Assembly (NCBI GenBank): GCA_964528425.1
Contig: CAZGTD010000058.1
Coordinates: 1 to 7,373, forward strand
Direction: 5' to 3'
Origin: UBA3263 sp964528425
GTDB taxonomy: Bacteria > Bacteroidota > Bacteroidia > Bacteroidales > Muribaculaceae
Length of the DNA: 7,373 nucleotides
The notes below the pieces were generated by a model. That model had not been told where the DNA came from, searched no databases, and saw only the letters and a list, made by a program, of their open reading frames with translations. The translations under genes were made by a program, and so were the position numbers. Shown one piece after another: positions 1 to 5,958 of the stretch; the stretch's first letter is position 1; every line of letters begins with the position of its first letter.

Positions 1-738
1 TTCGAGCACGAGCACTGCTGAACCTTCGCCCATAACGAAGCCGTCGCGCGAGGCGGAGAAGGGGCGCGAAGCTCCCTGCGGGTCATCGTTGCGGGTCGAC
101 AGGGCGTGCATCGAGTTGAAACCGCCAACGCCGGCCGGGAAGATGGCGGCTTCGGCGCCGCCGGTAACTATAGCATCGGCTTTGCCGAGGCGAATAAGGT
201 TGTAAGCATCGATAATGGCGTTGTTTGACGACGCGCAAGCGCTCACAGTGCCGTAGTTGGGGCCGTGGAAGCCATATTGCATCGAAATGTGGCCGGAAGC
301 GATGTCGGCAATCATTTTGGGAATGAAGAAGGGGTTGTATTTCGGGCCCTGTTCTTCGCCATGAACGGCGTAGTAGCCGGCTTCTTCTTCAAAGGTGTGA
401 AGGCCGCCGATACCTGCGGCAACGATAACGCCTATGCGGTTGTGGTCGTTGCCTTCGTCGTTGATTTTGGCATCTTCAACAGCCTGCTGGGCAGCTGCCA
501 TTGCGTATTGGGCATAGAGGTCGAGCTGACGGGCCTTTTTGCGGTCGATGCCAAAGGCAGCAGCGTCGAAGTCTTTAACTTCGCAGGCAAACTGAGTTTT
601 GAATTTCGAGGCGTCGAAGTGGGTGATGGGTCCGGCGCCGCTTTTGCCGGCAACTGCGTTTTTCCATGTGGTTTCAACGTCGTTGCCCAGAGGTGTTATG
701 GCTCCGAGGCCGGTAACAACAACTCTTTTAAGTTCCAT
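1..738 (-). CDS. fabF: 3-oxoacyl-ACP synthase II (FabF), N-terminal 246 residues, cut by the window edge
   Basis: FabF is the cytoplasmic condensing enzyme of type II fatty acid synthesis; it joins malonyl-ACP to a growing acyl-ACP with loss of CO2. The frame opens with ATG at 736-738 and the sequence MELKRVVVTGLGAITPLG, the standard start of the family. The active-site cysteine lies in TVSACASSNN at residue 168 (codon 235-237), where the family keeps its acyl-accepting Cys (163 in E. coli). The last codons in the window encode GEGSAVLVLE, also a conserved stretch. Full-length enzymes have about 410-420 residues, so the C-terminal thiolase-fold half with the two catalytic histidines lies left of position 1. 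The gene follows acpP by 64 bp on the same strand with no visible promoter between them, so co-transcription with its carrier protein is likely. FabB-type function cannot be strictly excluded, but the acpP-fabF pairing favours FabF. Confidence 0.96.
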   Translation of the reverse strand, partial: MELKRVVVTGLGAITPLGNDVETTWKNAVAGKSGAGPITHFDASKFKTQFACEVKDFDAAAFGIDRKKARQLDLYAQYAMAAAQQAVEDAKINDEGNDHNRIGVIVAAGIGGLHTFEEEAGYYAVHGEEQGPKYNPFFIPKMIADIASGHISMQYGFHGPNYGTVSACASSNNAIIDAYNLIRLGKADAIVTGGAEAAIFPAGVGGFNSMHALSTRNDDPQGASRPFSASRDGFVMGEGSAVLVLE

Positions 739-802
739 TCGGTAAATAGCTATAGTTTTAAAATGGGTTGAGGAGAAAGGATAGGTTTTCGGTTTGGAAG
801 TA

Positions 803-1039
803 TTAGCCCTGAACCTTTTCGATGTAAGCGATAGCGTCGCCTACGGTCTGAATGGTGTTGGCTTCTTCTTCGGGGATTGAAATGTTGAATTCTTTTTCAA
901 GAGCCATGATGAGTTCAACGGTGTCGAGGCTGTCAGCGCCGAGGTCGGTGGTGAAAGAAGCGGTGGGGGTTACTTCGTTTTCGTCAACAGCGAGCTGGTC
1001 AACGATGATTGCTTTTACGCGATCTGCAATTTCAGACAT
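803..1039 (-). CDS. acpP: Acyl carrier protein
   Basis: This 78-residue acidic protein carries fatty acyl intermediates on a 4'-phosphopantetheine arm and hands them to FabF, FabG and the other enzymes of the cycle. The prosthetic-group site is the serine of the motif LGADSLDTVEL, Ser37, to which holo-ACP synthase attaches the arm. The following helix (DTVELIMALEKEFNISIPEE) is the conserved recognition helix for partner enzymes. Length and composition match housekeeping ACPs, and there is no extra domain that would suggest a polyketide carrier. The gene is first in a two-gene unit with fabF and has its own well-formed Bacteroidota promoter 48 bp upstream of the ATG. Confidence 0.98.
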   Translation of the reverse strand: MSEIADRVKAIIVDQLAVDENEVTPTASFTTDLGADSLDTVELIMALEKEFNISIPEEEANTIQTVGDAIAYIEKVQG

Positions 1040-1086
1040 AGTGTTGTGAATTATTAAATTGGTGAAAATTTGCTTTATATCGGGTG

Positions 1087-1117
1087 CAAAGTTACAAAAA
1101 AAATGCTAACTACCAAA
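1087..1117 (-). promoter_or_regulatory. Bacteroidota primary-sigma promoter of acpP-fabF
   Basis: Read on the minus strand, TTTG (1114-1117) is followed after exactly 19 bp by TAACTTTG (1087-1094). This matches the established Bacteroides consensus TTTG-N19-21-TAnnTTTG in every fixed position. Transcription should start near 1080, giving a leader of about 40 nt before the acpP ATG at 1039. The leader is AT-rich and has no Shine-Dalgarno sequence, which is normal in this phylum. Confidence 0.85.
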
Positions 1118-1163
1118 ATTTTTTGCGACGCACAGGTCTAAACCGCTCTGAATCGATAATATT

Positions 1164-1195
1164 AAGGCCCGGAACCGGGTGAGGTTCCGAGCCTT
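1164..1195 (-). terminator. Hairpin terminator of groES-groEL
   Basis: The arms 1164-1176 and 1183-1195 form a 13-bp stem with a 6-nt loop, 21 bp past the groEL stop codon. On the minus-strand transcript all 13 positions pair, one of them as a G-U wobble. On the plus strand the same position is an A-C mismatch, which agrees with the hairpin working for groEL. The tail after the stem is A/T-rich (AATATTAT) but not a pure T-run, so the terminator is strong in stem and moderate in tail. Confidence 0.7.
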
Positions 1196-1216
1196 TTATG
1201 CGGGGTAGATTGAGGT

Positions 1217-2851
1217 TTACATCATGCCCATGCCGCCCATGCCGGGATTCGGCATTGCCGGTGCGGGATTATCTTCTTTCTTGTCGGCGATTACGCATTC
1301 GGTGGTCAGGAACATGCCGGCGATGGATGCGGCATTTTCCAGCGCTACGCGGGTAACCTTGGCGGGGTCGATAACGCCGGCGGCGAAGAGGTCTTCATAT
1401 TCGCCGGTGCGGGCATTGTAGCCGTAGGCGCCGGTGCCTTCCTTGACTTTCTGCACAACTACCGAGCCTTCTTCGCCGGCGTTGTGAACAATCTGGCGCA
1501 GGGGTTCTTCAATCGCGCGCTTAACAATGAGGATACCGGTGGTTTCGTCATCGTTAACGCCTTTAACGTCGGCGAGTTTGGCAGTTGCGCGGATGTAGGC
1601 GACGCCGCCGCCGGGAACTATGCCTTCGGCAATGGCCGCGCGGGTTGCATGCAGGGCATCGTCCACACGGTCTTTTTTCTCCTTCATTTCAACTTCGGAG
1701 GGGGCGCCGATATGGAGCACTGCAACGCCGCCGGCGAGTTTTGCCAGTCGTTCCTGCAGTTTTTCGCGGTCGTAGTCGCTCTTGGTGCTTTCAATCTGAG
1801 CCTTGATCTGGGCCACGCGTGAGGCGATTGCCTCGGCAGAACCGGCACCGTTAACAATCGTGGTGGTGTCTTTATTAACGGTAACGGTTTCGGCGCGACC
1901 GAGCATTTCAACTGTGGCTGCGGCGAGGGTCATGCCCTTTTCTTCGCTGATAACCACACCGCCGGTAAGAATGGCGATGTCTTCGAGCATTTCCTTGCGG
2001 CGGTCGCCGAAGCCGGGAGCCTTGACCGCACAGATTTTCAGAGAGCCGCGCAGACGGTTTACAACCAGGGTTGCCAGAGCTTCGGAGTCAACGTCTTCTG
2101 CAATAATCAGCAGCGGGCGTCCGCTCTGGGCCGTAGCTTCGAGTATGGGAAGCATATCCTTGAGGTTTGAAATCTTCTTGTCGTAAAGAAGAATCATCGG
2201 CGAATCCATAACGCACTCCATTTTTTCGGTGTTGGTTACGAAATAGGGCGAAATGTAGCCGCGGTCGAACTGCATGCCTTCAACAATGTCGACGGTGGTT
2301 TCGGTGCCTTTGGCTTCGTCGACGGTAATGACGCCTTCTTTCTTTACTTTGCGCATGGCTTCAGCAATGAGCTGGCCGATGGCTTCGTCGTTGTTGGCCG
2401 AAATGCGGGCAACATCTTCGATTTTCTTGAGGTCGTCGCCTACTTCGTGGGCCTGCGAGCGGATGGAGTCAACAACAATGGCCACAGCCTTGTCGATGCC
2501 GCGCTTGAGGTCCATGGGGTTTGCGCCGGCGGCAACGTTTTTGAGGCCTACGGTGATGATGCTCTGGGCCAGCACGGTGGCGGTGGTGGTGCCGTCGCCG
2601 GCATCGTCGCCGGTCTTGGAAGCTACTTCTTTAACGAGTTGGGCACCCATGTTCTGGAAGGGGTCTTCGAGTTCCACTTCGCGGGCAACGCTGACGCCGT
2701 CCTTGGTGATATGGGGAGCACCGAATTTCTTTTCAATAATAACGTTGCGGCCTTTGGGACCGAGGGTTACCTTAACGGCGTCGGCCAGGGCGTCAACGCC
2801 TTTTTTCAGCTCTTCGCGAGCTTTTATGTTGAATTGAATATCTTTTGCCAT
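1217..2851 (-). CDS. groEL: 60 kDa chaperonin GroEL
   Basis: GroEL forms the double-ring ATP-driven folding chamber in the cytoplasm and works with the GroES lid. The 544-residue length is normal. Visible marks are the N-terminal equatorial segment with KVTLGPKGRNV (27-37), the KDGVSVA loop (50-56), the nucleotide-binding GDGTTT motif (85-90, including the aspartate needed for ATP hydrolysis), and the family signature AIAEGIVPGGG in the second equatorial half. The C-terminus ends in a short methionine- and glycine-rich tail (GMGGMGMM), as in other group I chaperonins. The gene starts 21 bp after the groES stop, with no promoter in the gap, so it is the second gene of groESL. Only one copy is seen here and nothing suggests a specialised paralogue. 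Confidence 0.99.
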   Translation of the reverse strand: MAKDIQFNIKAREELKKGVDALADAVKVTLGPKGRNVIIEKKFGAPHITKDGVSVAREVELEDPFQNMGAQLVKEVASKTGDDAGDGTTTATVLAQSIITVGLKNVAAGANPMDLKRGIDKAVAIVVDSIRSQAHEVGDDLKKIEDVARISANNDEAIGQLIAEAMRKVKKEGVITVDEAKGTETTVDIVEGMQFDRGYISPYFVTNTEKMECVMDSPMILLYDKKISNLKDMLPILEATAQSGRPLLIIAEDVDSEALATLVVNRLRGSLKICAVKAPGFGDRRKEMLEDIAILTGGVVISEEKGMTLAAATVEMLGRAETVTVNKDTTTIVNGAGSAEAIASRVAQIKAQIESTKSDYDREKLQERLAKLAGGVAVLHIGAPSEVEMKEKKDRVDDALHATRAAIAEGIVPGGGVAYIRATAKLADVKGVNDDETTGILIVKRAIEEPLRQIVHNAGEEGSVVVQKVKEGTGAYGYNARTGEYEDLFAAGVIDPAKVTRVALENAASIAGMFLTTECVIADKKEDNPAPAMPNPGMGGMGMM

Positions 2852-2872
2852 AAGTAAAATTGAATGGATTGA

Positions 2873-3145
2873 TTAGTCAATGGTTGCCAGAACGTCTTGC
2901 TGGCGCATAATCAGGTATTTTTCGCCGTCGAGTTCGATTTCGGTGCCGGCATATTTGCCGTAGAGCACTTTGTCGCCCGGTTTAAGTTGCATTTCTTCGT
3001 CTTTGGTTCCGGGGCCTGCGGCGAGCACTTCGCCTTTCAGCGGTTTCTCTTTGGCGGAATCAGGAATAATAATGCCGGCCATGGTCACTTCTTCAGCCGG
3101 GGTGGGCTTGATAACGACTCTGTCGGCTAATGGTTTGAGATTCAT
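2873..3145 (-). CDS. groES: 10 kDa co-chaperonin GroES
   Basis: GroES is the heptameric lid that caps GroEL and triggers substrate release into the chamber. The 90-residue protein begins MNLKPLADRVVIKP, the usual beta-barrel start. The mobile loop lies at about residues 16-31, and its GIIIP segment (24-28) supplies the hydrophobic tripeptide that docks on the GroEL apical domain. The conserved GEVLAAGPG and KPGDKVLYGKYAG stretches follow. The gene is first in groESL. The upstream region holds a sigma-54-like promoter and a palindrome but neither a CIRCE operator nor a TAnnTTTG box, which points to an activator-driven heat or stress response rather than HrcA repression. Confidence 0.98.
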   Translation of the reverse strand: MNLKPLADRVVIKPTPAEEVTMAGIIIPDSAKEKPLKGEVLAAGPGTKDEEMQLKPGDKVLYGKYAGTEIELDGEKYLIMRQQDVLATID

Positions 3146-3188
3146 AGTTTACTTTGGTTAAAAATGGTTTTGATTTTGGTTAGAGATT

Positions 3189-3205
3189 GGCGAAAAGCGT
3201 GCCAA
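3189..3205 (-). promoter_or_regulatory. Sigma-54-type (-24/-12) promoter of groES-groEL
   Basis: On the minus strand this site reads TTGGCACG (3198-3205), a spacer, then TCGC (3190-3193). The established sigma-54 consensus is TTGGCACG-N4-TTGC. The -24 element matches in full, the invariant GG and GC dinucleotides are present at the correct 12-bp offset (3203-3202 and 3191-3190), and only one base of the -12 box differs. The predicted start near 3178 gives a leader of about 33 nt to the groES ATG at 3145. I find no TAnnTTTG box between rimM and groES. The match is seen directly; actual RpoN use is inferred. Confidence 0.7.
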
Positions 3206-3214
3206 CGCTTTAGG

Positions 3215-3233
3215 GACTGACATTTTGTCAGTC
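3215..3233. promoter_or_regulatory. Perfect 19-bp palindrome, likely regulator-binding site for groESL
   Basis: The sequence is GACTGACA-TTT-TGTCAGTC, two perfect 8-bp arms around a 3-bp spacer. It lies 9 bp upstream of the -24 element on the minus strand. Dyads of this size are typical of sites for dimeric regulators, including the Fis-type helix-turn-helix of sigma-54 activators. Its closeness to the promoter is unusual, because enhancer sites usually lie about 80-150 bp upstream, so a repressor site is an alternative. It has no T-run and is distinct from the adjacent rimM terminator. Confidence 0.65.
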
Positions 3234-3237
3234 TATT

Positions 3238-3259
3238 AAAAAACGCCCGCGAGGACGTT
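3238..3259 (-). terminator. Intrinsic terminator of the tetR-fabG-DUF4290-rimM operon, overlapping the rimM stop codon
   Basis: On the minus strand AACGTCC, loop TCGC and GGGCGTT form a 7-bp stem (one G-U pair) with a 4-nt loop, running straight into six T residues (3238-3243). The first two bases of the stem are the last two of the rimM TAA. This is a canonical Rho-independent terminator. It ends 4 bp before the groESL palindrome, insulating the chaperonin promoter from read-through. Confidence 0.85.
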
Positions 3260-3773
3260 AAAGTTCGAGCAGCCCTTCGGGGAGCGAAACCGTTACGGTC
3301 AGCCCCTCGGGGTCTATTGCGCATATAAAATCATCCACTGCCGGAATCAGGCGCCCGTCGACGCTGAAATACCATGCTCCGGGAGTGAGTTCAACGAGTT
3401 GGTCAATGCGGCCGATAGCTTCACCGGAGTCGGTAGTGAGGGTGAAGCCGACCAAATCGCCGGCGGTCAGTTCTTCGCCAAGTTCGGCGGGGTCGGCGTA
3501 GACATAGATGGTGAGCCCGACGAGCGAGGTGGCGTCGGAGTCGGAAGCAACGTCATCGAGAGTAAGCAAAACCGATTCCGCTCCCCTTGGCCGACAGCTG
3601 CCTACGAAAAAGGGCACGTCAAGTCCGTCGAGCTCCAGAATCACGCATGCCCCCGGTGCGAAATCGCTGTCGGGCTCGGCCATATCGGTCAGCTCAACGT
3701 TTAGTTCTCCTTTAATGCCGTGGGTCTTTAGGATAGTTCCGACGGCAATCTTTACTTTTCCGGGCGCGAGCAT
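3258..3773 (-). CDS. rimM: Ribosome maturation factor RimM
   Basis: RimM binds ribosomal protein S19 in the 30S subunit and assists maturation of the 16S rRNA head domain. The 171-residue protein has the N-terminal RimM beta-barrel with VGTILKTHGIKGEL at residues 11-24 (about 8-90), then a PRC-barrel domain (about 100-168) with the conserved LIPAVDDFI segment at 142-150. The start is fixed by a TGATG junction: the TGA of the DUF4290 gene (3773-3775) shares one base with the rimM ATG (3771-3773), suggesting translational coupling. It is the last gene of the operon and its stop codon is part of the terminator hairpin. The protein is quite acidic, which is normal for the family. Confidence 0.95.
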   Translation of the reverse strand: MLAPGKVKIAVGTILKTHGIKGELNVELTDMAEPDSDFAPGACVILELDGLDVPFFVGSCRPRGAESVLLTLDDVASDSDATSLVGLTIYVYADPAELGEELTAGDLVGFTLTTDSGEAIGRIDQLVELTPGAWYFSVDGRLIPAVDDFICAIDPEGLTVTVSLPEGLLEL

Positions 3774-4387
3774 CAGTGGCGGCGGCGTTTCTTTTTGCGC
3801 GCGGGCTGTTGGGTTGCGGCAAGTTCCTGGGCCAGGTTGTCGAACCGTGGCAGTGGCATGCTTTCGGAATCGATAATAATCATTCCGTTGCTGAGTTCGG
3901 CCAGGTCGTTATAGACGCGCTTGTCGGTAGCGTTTTCGGGGTTTTCGGCAATCAAAAGCTTTTTCATCTGGCAGGCAATCAGATAAACGAACTCATCGCG
4001 GTCGGGGTTATCGGAGTCCATGGCCAGGGCGGTGTCAATCAGCTTAATGATGTTTATGCCGTAAACGCGCTTGGGAATAACGCTCTGCGGAATCGGCAGT
4101 TTTGCCGGGCGCGACTGGAGCGATTCAGCGGTTATTGTCTGTTCGGGCCAGTCAATATCGAGTTTGAAATCTGCCATGATTGCCAGATGGTCCCAGAGCT
4201 TCGCACGCCATTCGGGGTTGGTGCGCAACTGGGGGTTCAGCCGGCATATAGTGTCGATAATCGCGCGAGCGCAGGCATTGCGCTCGTCGCGATTTTCGAT
4301 TAAGAGGCAGTGGTCGACCATCTGCTGGACACTGCGGCCGTATTCGGGCATTGCCAGCTGTGATCTCATGGTGTTATACTGCAGCAT
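3773..4387 (-). CDS. DUF4290 family protein, function unknown
   Basis: The opening MLQYNTMRSQLAMPEYGRSVQQMVD matches the start of the Bacteroidota DUF4290 family, which keeps a YNT...R...LPEYGR block. A second conserved-looking stretch is the region around KLWDHLAIMADFKLDIDWP (residues about 64-82). The 204-residue protein looks largely helical, has no signal peptide or membrane segment, and ends in a very basic tail (RKKKRRRH) that could contact nucleic acid or the ribosome; that is inference. It begins 9 bp after the fabG stop and overlaps rimM by one base, so it is made together with both. Placement next to rimM hints at a housekeeping role, possibly in ribosome assembly, but no function is established. 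I do not see catalytic motifs. Confidence 0.85.
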   Translation of the reverse strand: MLQYNTMRSQLAMPEYGRSVQQMVDHCLLIENRDERNACARAIIDTICRLNPQLRTNPEWRAKLWDHLAIMADFKLDIDWPEQTITAESLQSRPAKLPIPQSVIPKRVYGINIIKLIDTALAMDSDNPDRDEFVYLIACQMKKLLIAENPENATDKRVYNDLAELSNGMIIIDSESMPLPRFDNLAQELAATQQPARKKKRRRH

Positions 4388-4396
4388 AACGGGGAA

Positions 4397-5143
4397 TTAC
4401 ATGTTCATGCCGCCATCGACCTGGATAACCTGGCCGGTAACGTAGCTCGACATGTCGGATGCAAGGAATGTTGCAACGTCGGCGATATCTTCGGGTTTTC
4501 CACCGCGGCGCAGGGGAATTTTGGTGCACCATTCCTGGCGAACGGCTTCGGGCAGGGCGGCAGTCATTGCGGTTTCAATGAAGCCGGGGGCGATTGCGTT
4601 GGCGCGGATGCCGCGTGAGCCTACTTCCTGGGCAATGGATTTTGCGAGGGCGATGAGGCCGGCCTTCGACGAAGCGTAGTTACACTGACCTGCGTTGCCG
4701 TGAACGCCAACTACCGAGGCCATGTTGATAATCGAGCCGCCGCGCTGTTTCATCATAACCGGAACTACTGCCTTGCAGAAGTTGAAGGCACTTTTGAGGT
4801 TGACGGTGATAACGGCATCCCACTGCTGTTCGGTCATGCGCATCAGCAGGCCGTCTTTTGTAATGCCGGCATTGTTTACAAGAATGTCGATGCGGCCGAA
4901 GTCTTTAACAACCTGGGCAACTACATCCTGAGTCTGCTGGAAATCGGCTGCGTTCGAGGCATAAGCTTCAACCTTAACGCCCAGAGCGGCGATTTCGGCT
5001 TTGGTAGCTTCGCCGTTTTCGTCAATAACGAGGTCGGTGAATGCGATATTAGCACCTTCCTGTGCGAAACGCAGGGCCAGGGCCTTGCCGATGCCGCGTG
5101 CGGCGCCGGTAATCAGAGCGGTTTTTCCTTCGAGAAGTTTCAT
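4397..5143 (-). CDS. fabG: 3-oxoacyl-ACP reductase FabG
   Basis: FabG is the NADPH-dependent ketoreductase that converts 3-oxoacyl-ACP to 3-hydroxyacyl-ACP in each round of fatty acid elongation. The 248-residue protein is a classical short-chain dehydrogenase. It shows the cofactor motif TGAARGIG (12-19), NNAG (90-93), catalytic Asn115, Ser143, Tyr156 and Lys160 (YASSK), the PGFIET segment after strand six, and the C-terminal end VTGQVIQVDGGMNM typical of true FabG. The complete tetrad argues for an active enzyme. It lies between a TetR regulator (45 bp upstream) and the DUF4290 gene (9 bp downstream), with no TAnnTTTG box in the 45-bp gap, so the tetR promoter probably drives it. Other SDR reductases are possible in principle, but sequence and context fit FabG well. 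Confidence 0.93.
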   Translation of the reverse strand: MKLLEGKTALITGAARGIGKALALRFAQEGANIAFTDLVIDENGEATKAEIAALGVKVEAYASNAADFQQTQDVVAQVVKDFGRIDILVNNAGITKDGLLMRMTEQQWDAVITVNLKSAFNFCKAVVPVMMKQRGGSIINMASVVGVHGNAGQCNYASSKAGLIALAKSIAQEVGSRGIRANAIAPGFIETAMTAALPEAVRQEWCTKIPLRRGGKPEDIADVATFLASDMSSYVTGQVIQVDGGMNM

Positions 5144-5188
5144 TGGTTAAATGTCTTGATATTTAGTGATGAATTAGTTATTTTAAAT

Positions 5189-5767
5189 TTAGTGCGCCCG
5201 AAGACCTTGGGCCATGAAGTCAACACTGTCGCGATGCCATTTATCATACATTTCCTGCTCAACCTGGCGCATAATCGACCAGTCTGTACCCCGGATCATC
5301 ATTGTCAGCGTCGAAGGTGCGAGCCTGGCCTGCCCTGCATCGAACTCGCCGGTTCTGACTCCTTCGGTGAGAATATCGTCGAGCATCTGATAGAGGCGTT
5401 TCGTAACCATTTCGCGCACGGCCTGGGCGCGTTTAACGTTTGACGAAAACAGGGATTTATACCATACTTCATAGCCGGTGGCATCGCGGCGGGCAATGTT
5501 GATGCGGAAGTCGGCCAGGGCGCGGAATTTTCCGGTGGCATCCGAGGCGCAGCTGATGGCTGATTCGAGATCGGCGAGAATTTTGTCGGCTTCGTTGCTG
5601 ACAACGGCCTCAAAAATATCGTTTTTAGTGCGGAAATAGGTGTAGATAGTGCGGCGTCCGCGGTCGGAGGCGGTCGCAATATCGTTCATTGTGGTCTTGT
5701 CAATTCCTTGACGGAGAAAGAGTTGACGGGCCACGTCAATTAGCCGTTCGCGAGTTCGTGAAGCCAT
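5189..5767 (-). CDS. TetR/AcrR-family transcriptional regulator
   Basis: TetR proteins are dimeric repressors with an N-terminal helix-turn-helix and a C-terminal ligand pocket. From the ATG at 5765-5767 the product has 192 residues and opens MASRTRERLIDVARQLFLRQG. The DNA-binding domain follows, with TTMNDIATASDRGRRTIYTYFRTKNDIFEAV (about 25-55) holding the family's IYxYFxxK recognition-helix hallmark. The rest (about 60-192) is a variable helical ligand domain that I cannot assign. A TTG four codons upstream is in frame but lies inside the -7 promoter box, so I chose the ATG. As first gene of the fabG operon it may regulate its own operon in response to a lipid or acyl-CoA signal, as FadR- and FabR-like TetR proteins do; this is inference from context only. 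Confidence 0.9.
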   Translation of the reverse strand: MASRTRERLIDVARQLFLRQGIDKTTMNDIATASDRGRRTIYTYFRTKNDIFEAVVSNEADKILADLESAISCASDATGKFRALADFRINIARRDATGYEVWYKSLFSSNVKRAQAVREMVTKRLYQMLDDILTEGVRTGEFDAGQARLAPSTLTMMIRGTDWSIMRQVEQEMYDKWHRDSVDFMAQGLRAH

Positions 5768-5776
5768 TTTCAGCCG

Positions 5777-5808
5777 CAAATTTACAAAAAATCCCCGACT
5801 TACGCAAC
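5777..5808 (-). promoter_or_regulatory. Bacteroidota promoter of the tetR-fabG operon
   Basis: On the minus strand TAAATTTG (5777-5784) matches the -7 consensus TAnnTTTG. GTTG (5805-5808) lies 20 bp upstream and matches three of four bases of the TTTG -33 box. The -7 box ends only 9 bp before the ATG at 5767, so transcription should begin within a few bases of the start codon. The message would be leaderless or nearly so. Confidence 0.7.
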
Positions 5809-5905
5809 CCGGCGGACCTTAACCCCGCTGATATATTACATTCAGATTTATAAAGTCTTTTATGGAACCAGGCGTTTCAATAACTACCGATTCAAGGAAT
5901 TTTAG

Positions 5906-5913
5906 TAACTTTG
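5906..5913 (+). promoter_or_regulatory. -7 box upstream of the DUF5131 gene
   Basis: TAACTTTG matches the Bacteroidota -7 consensus TAnnTTTG and is followed by GCA, as at the acpP promoter. No TTTG lies at the expected 19-21 bp upstream, so the promoter may be weak or activator-dependent. The leader to the ATG at 5959 would be about 40 nt. Confidence 0.55.
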
Positions 5914-5958
5914 CAGCCGGGGTTACACTTACGCTGCCCATATTAGATTCTCTGCCCG

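Larger units (their letters stand above)
5768..5958. other. Divergent intergenic region between tetR and the DUF5131 gene
   Basis: This 191-bp region separates two divergently read genes and holds both promoters, facing outward. I see no intact gene. The only dyad I noticed is ATAAA-GTCT-TTTAT near 5850-5862, which is short and A/T-rich. It is a weak candidate for the TetR operator. Confidence 0.6.

Noticed and set aside
265..771. 168-codon open frame on the plus strand opposite fabF
   Set aside because: It is antisense to the clear fabF frame, and its residues show no family resemblance. Long antisense frames are common opposite GC-skewed codons.
1484..2857. Several long plus-strand open frames opposite groEL
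   Set aside because: They mirror the groEL codons, have no recognisable domains, and overlap one another in different frames.
3146..3257. CIRCE/HrcA operator before groES
   Set aside because: No TTAGCACTC-N9-GAGTGCTAA pattern is present. The palindrome there has a different sequence and spacer.
4700..5443. 247-codon plus-strand open frame spanning the fabG-tetR junction
   Set aside because: It lies antisense to two well-supported genes and crosses their boundary. No promoter or domain supports it.
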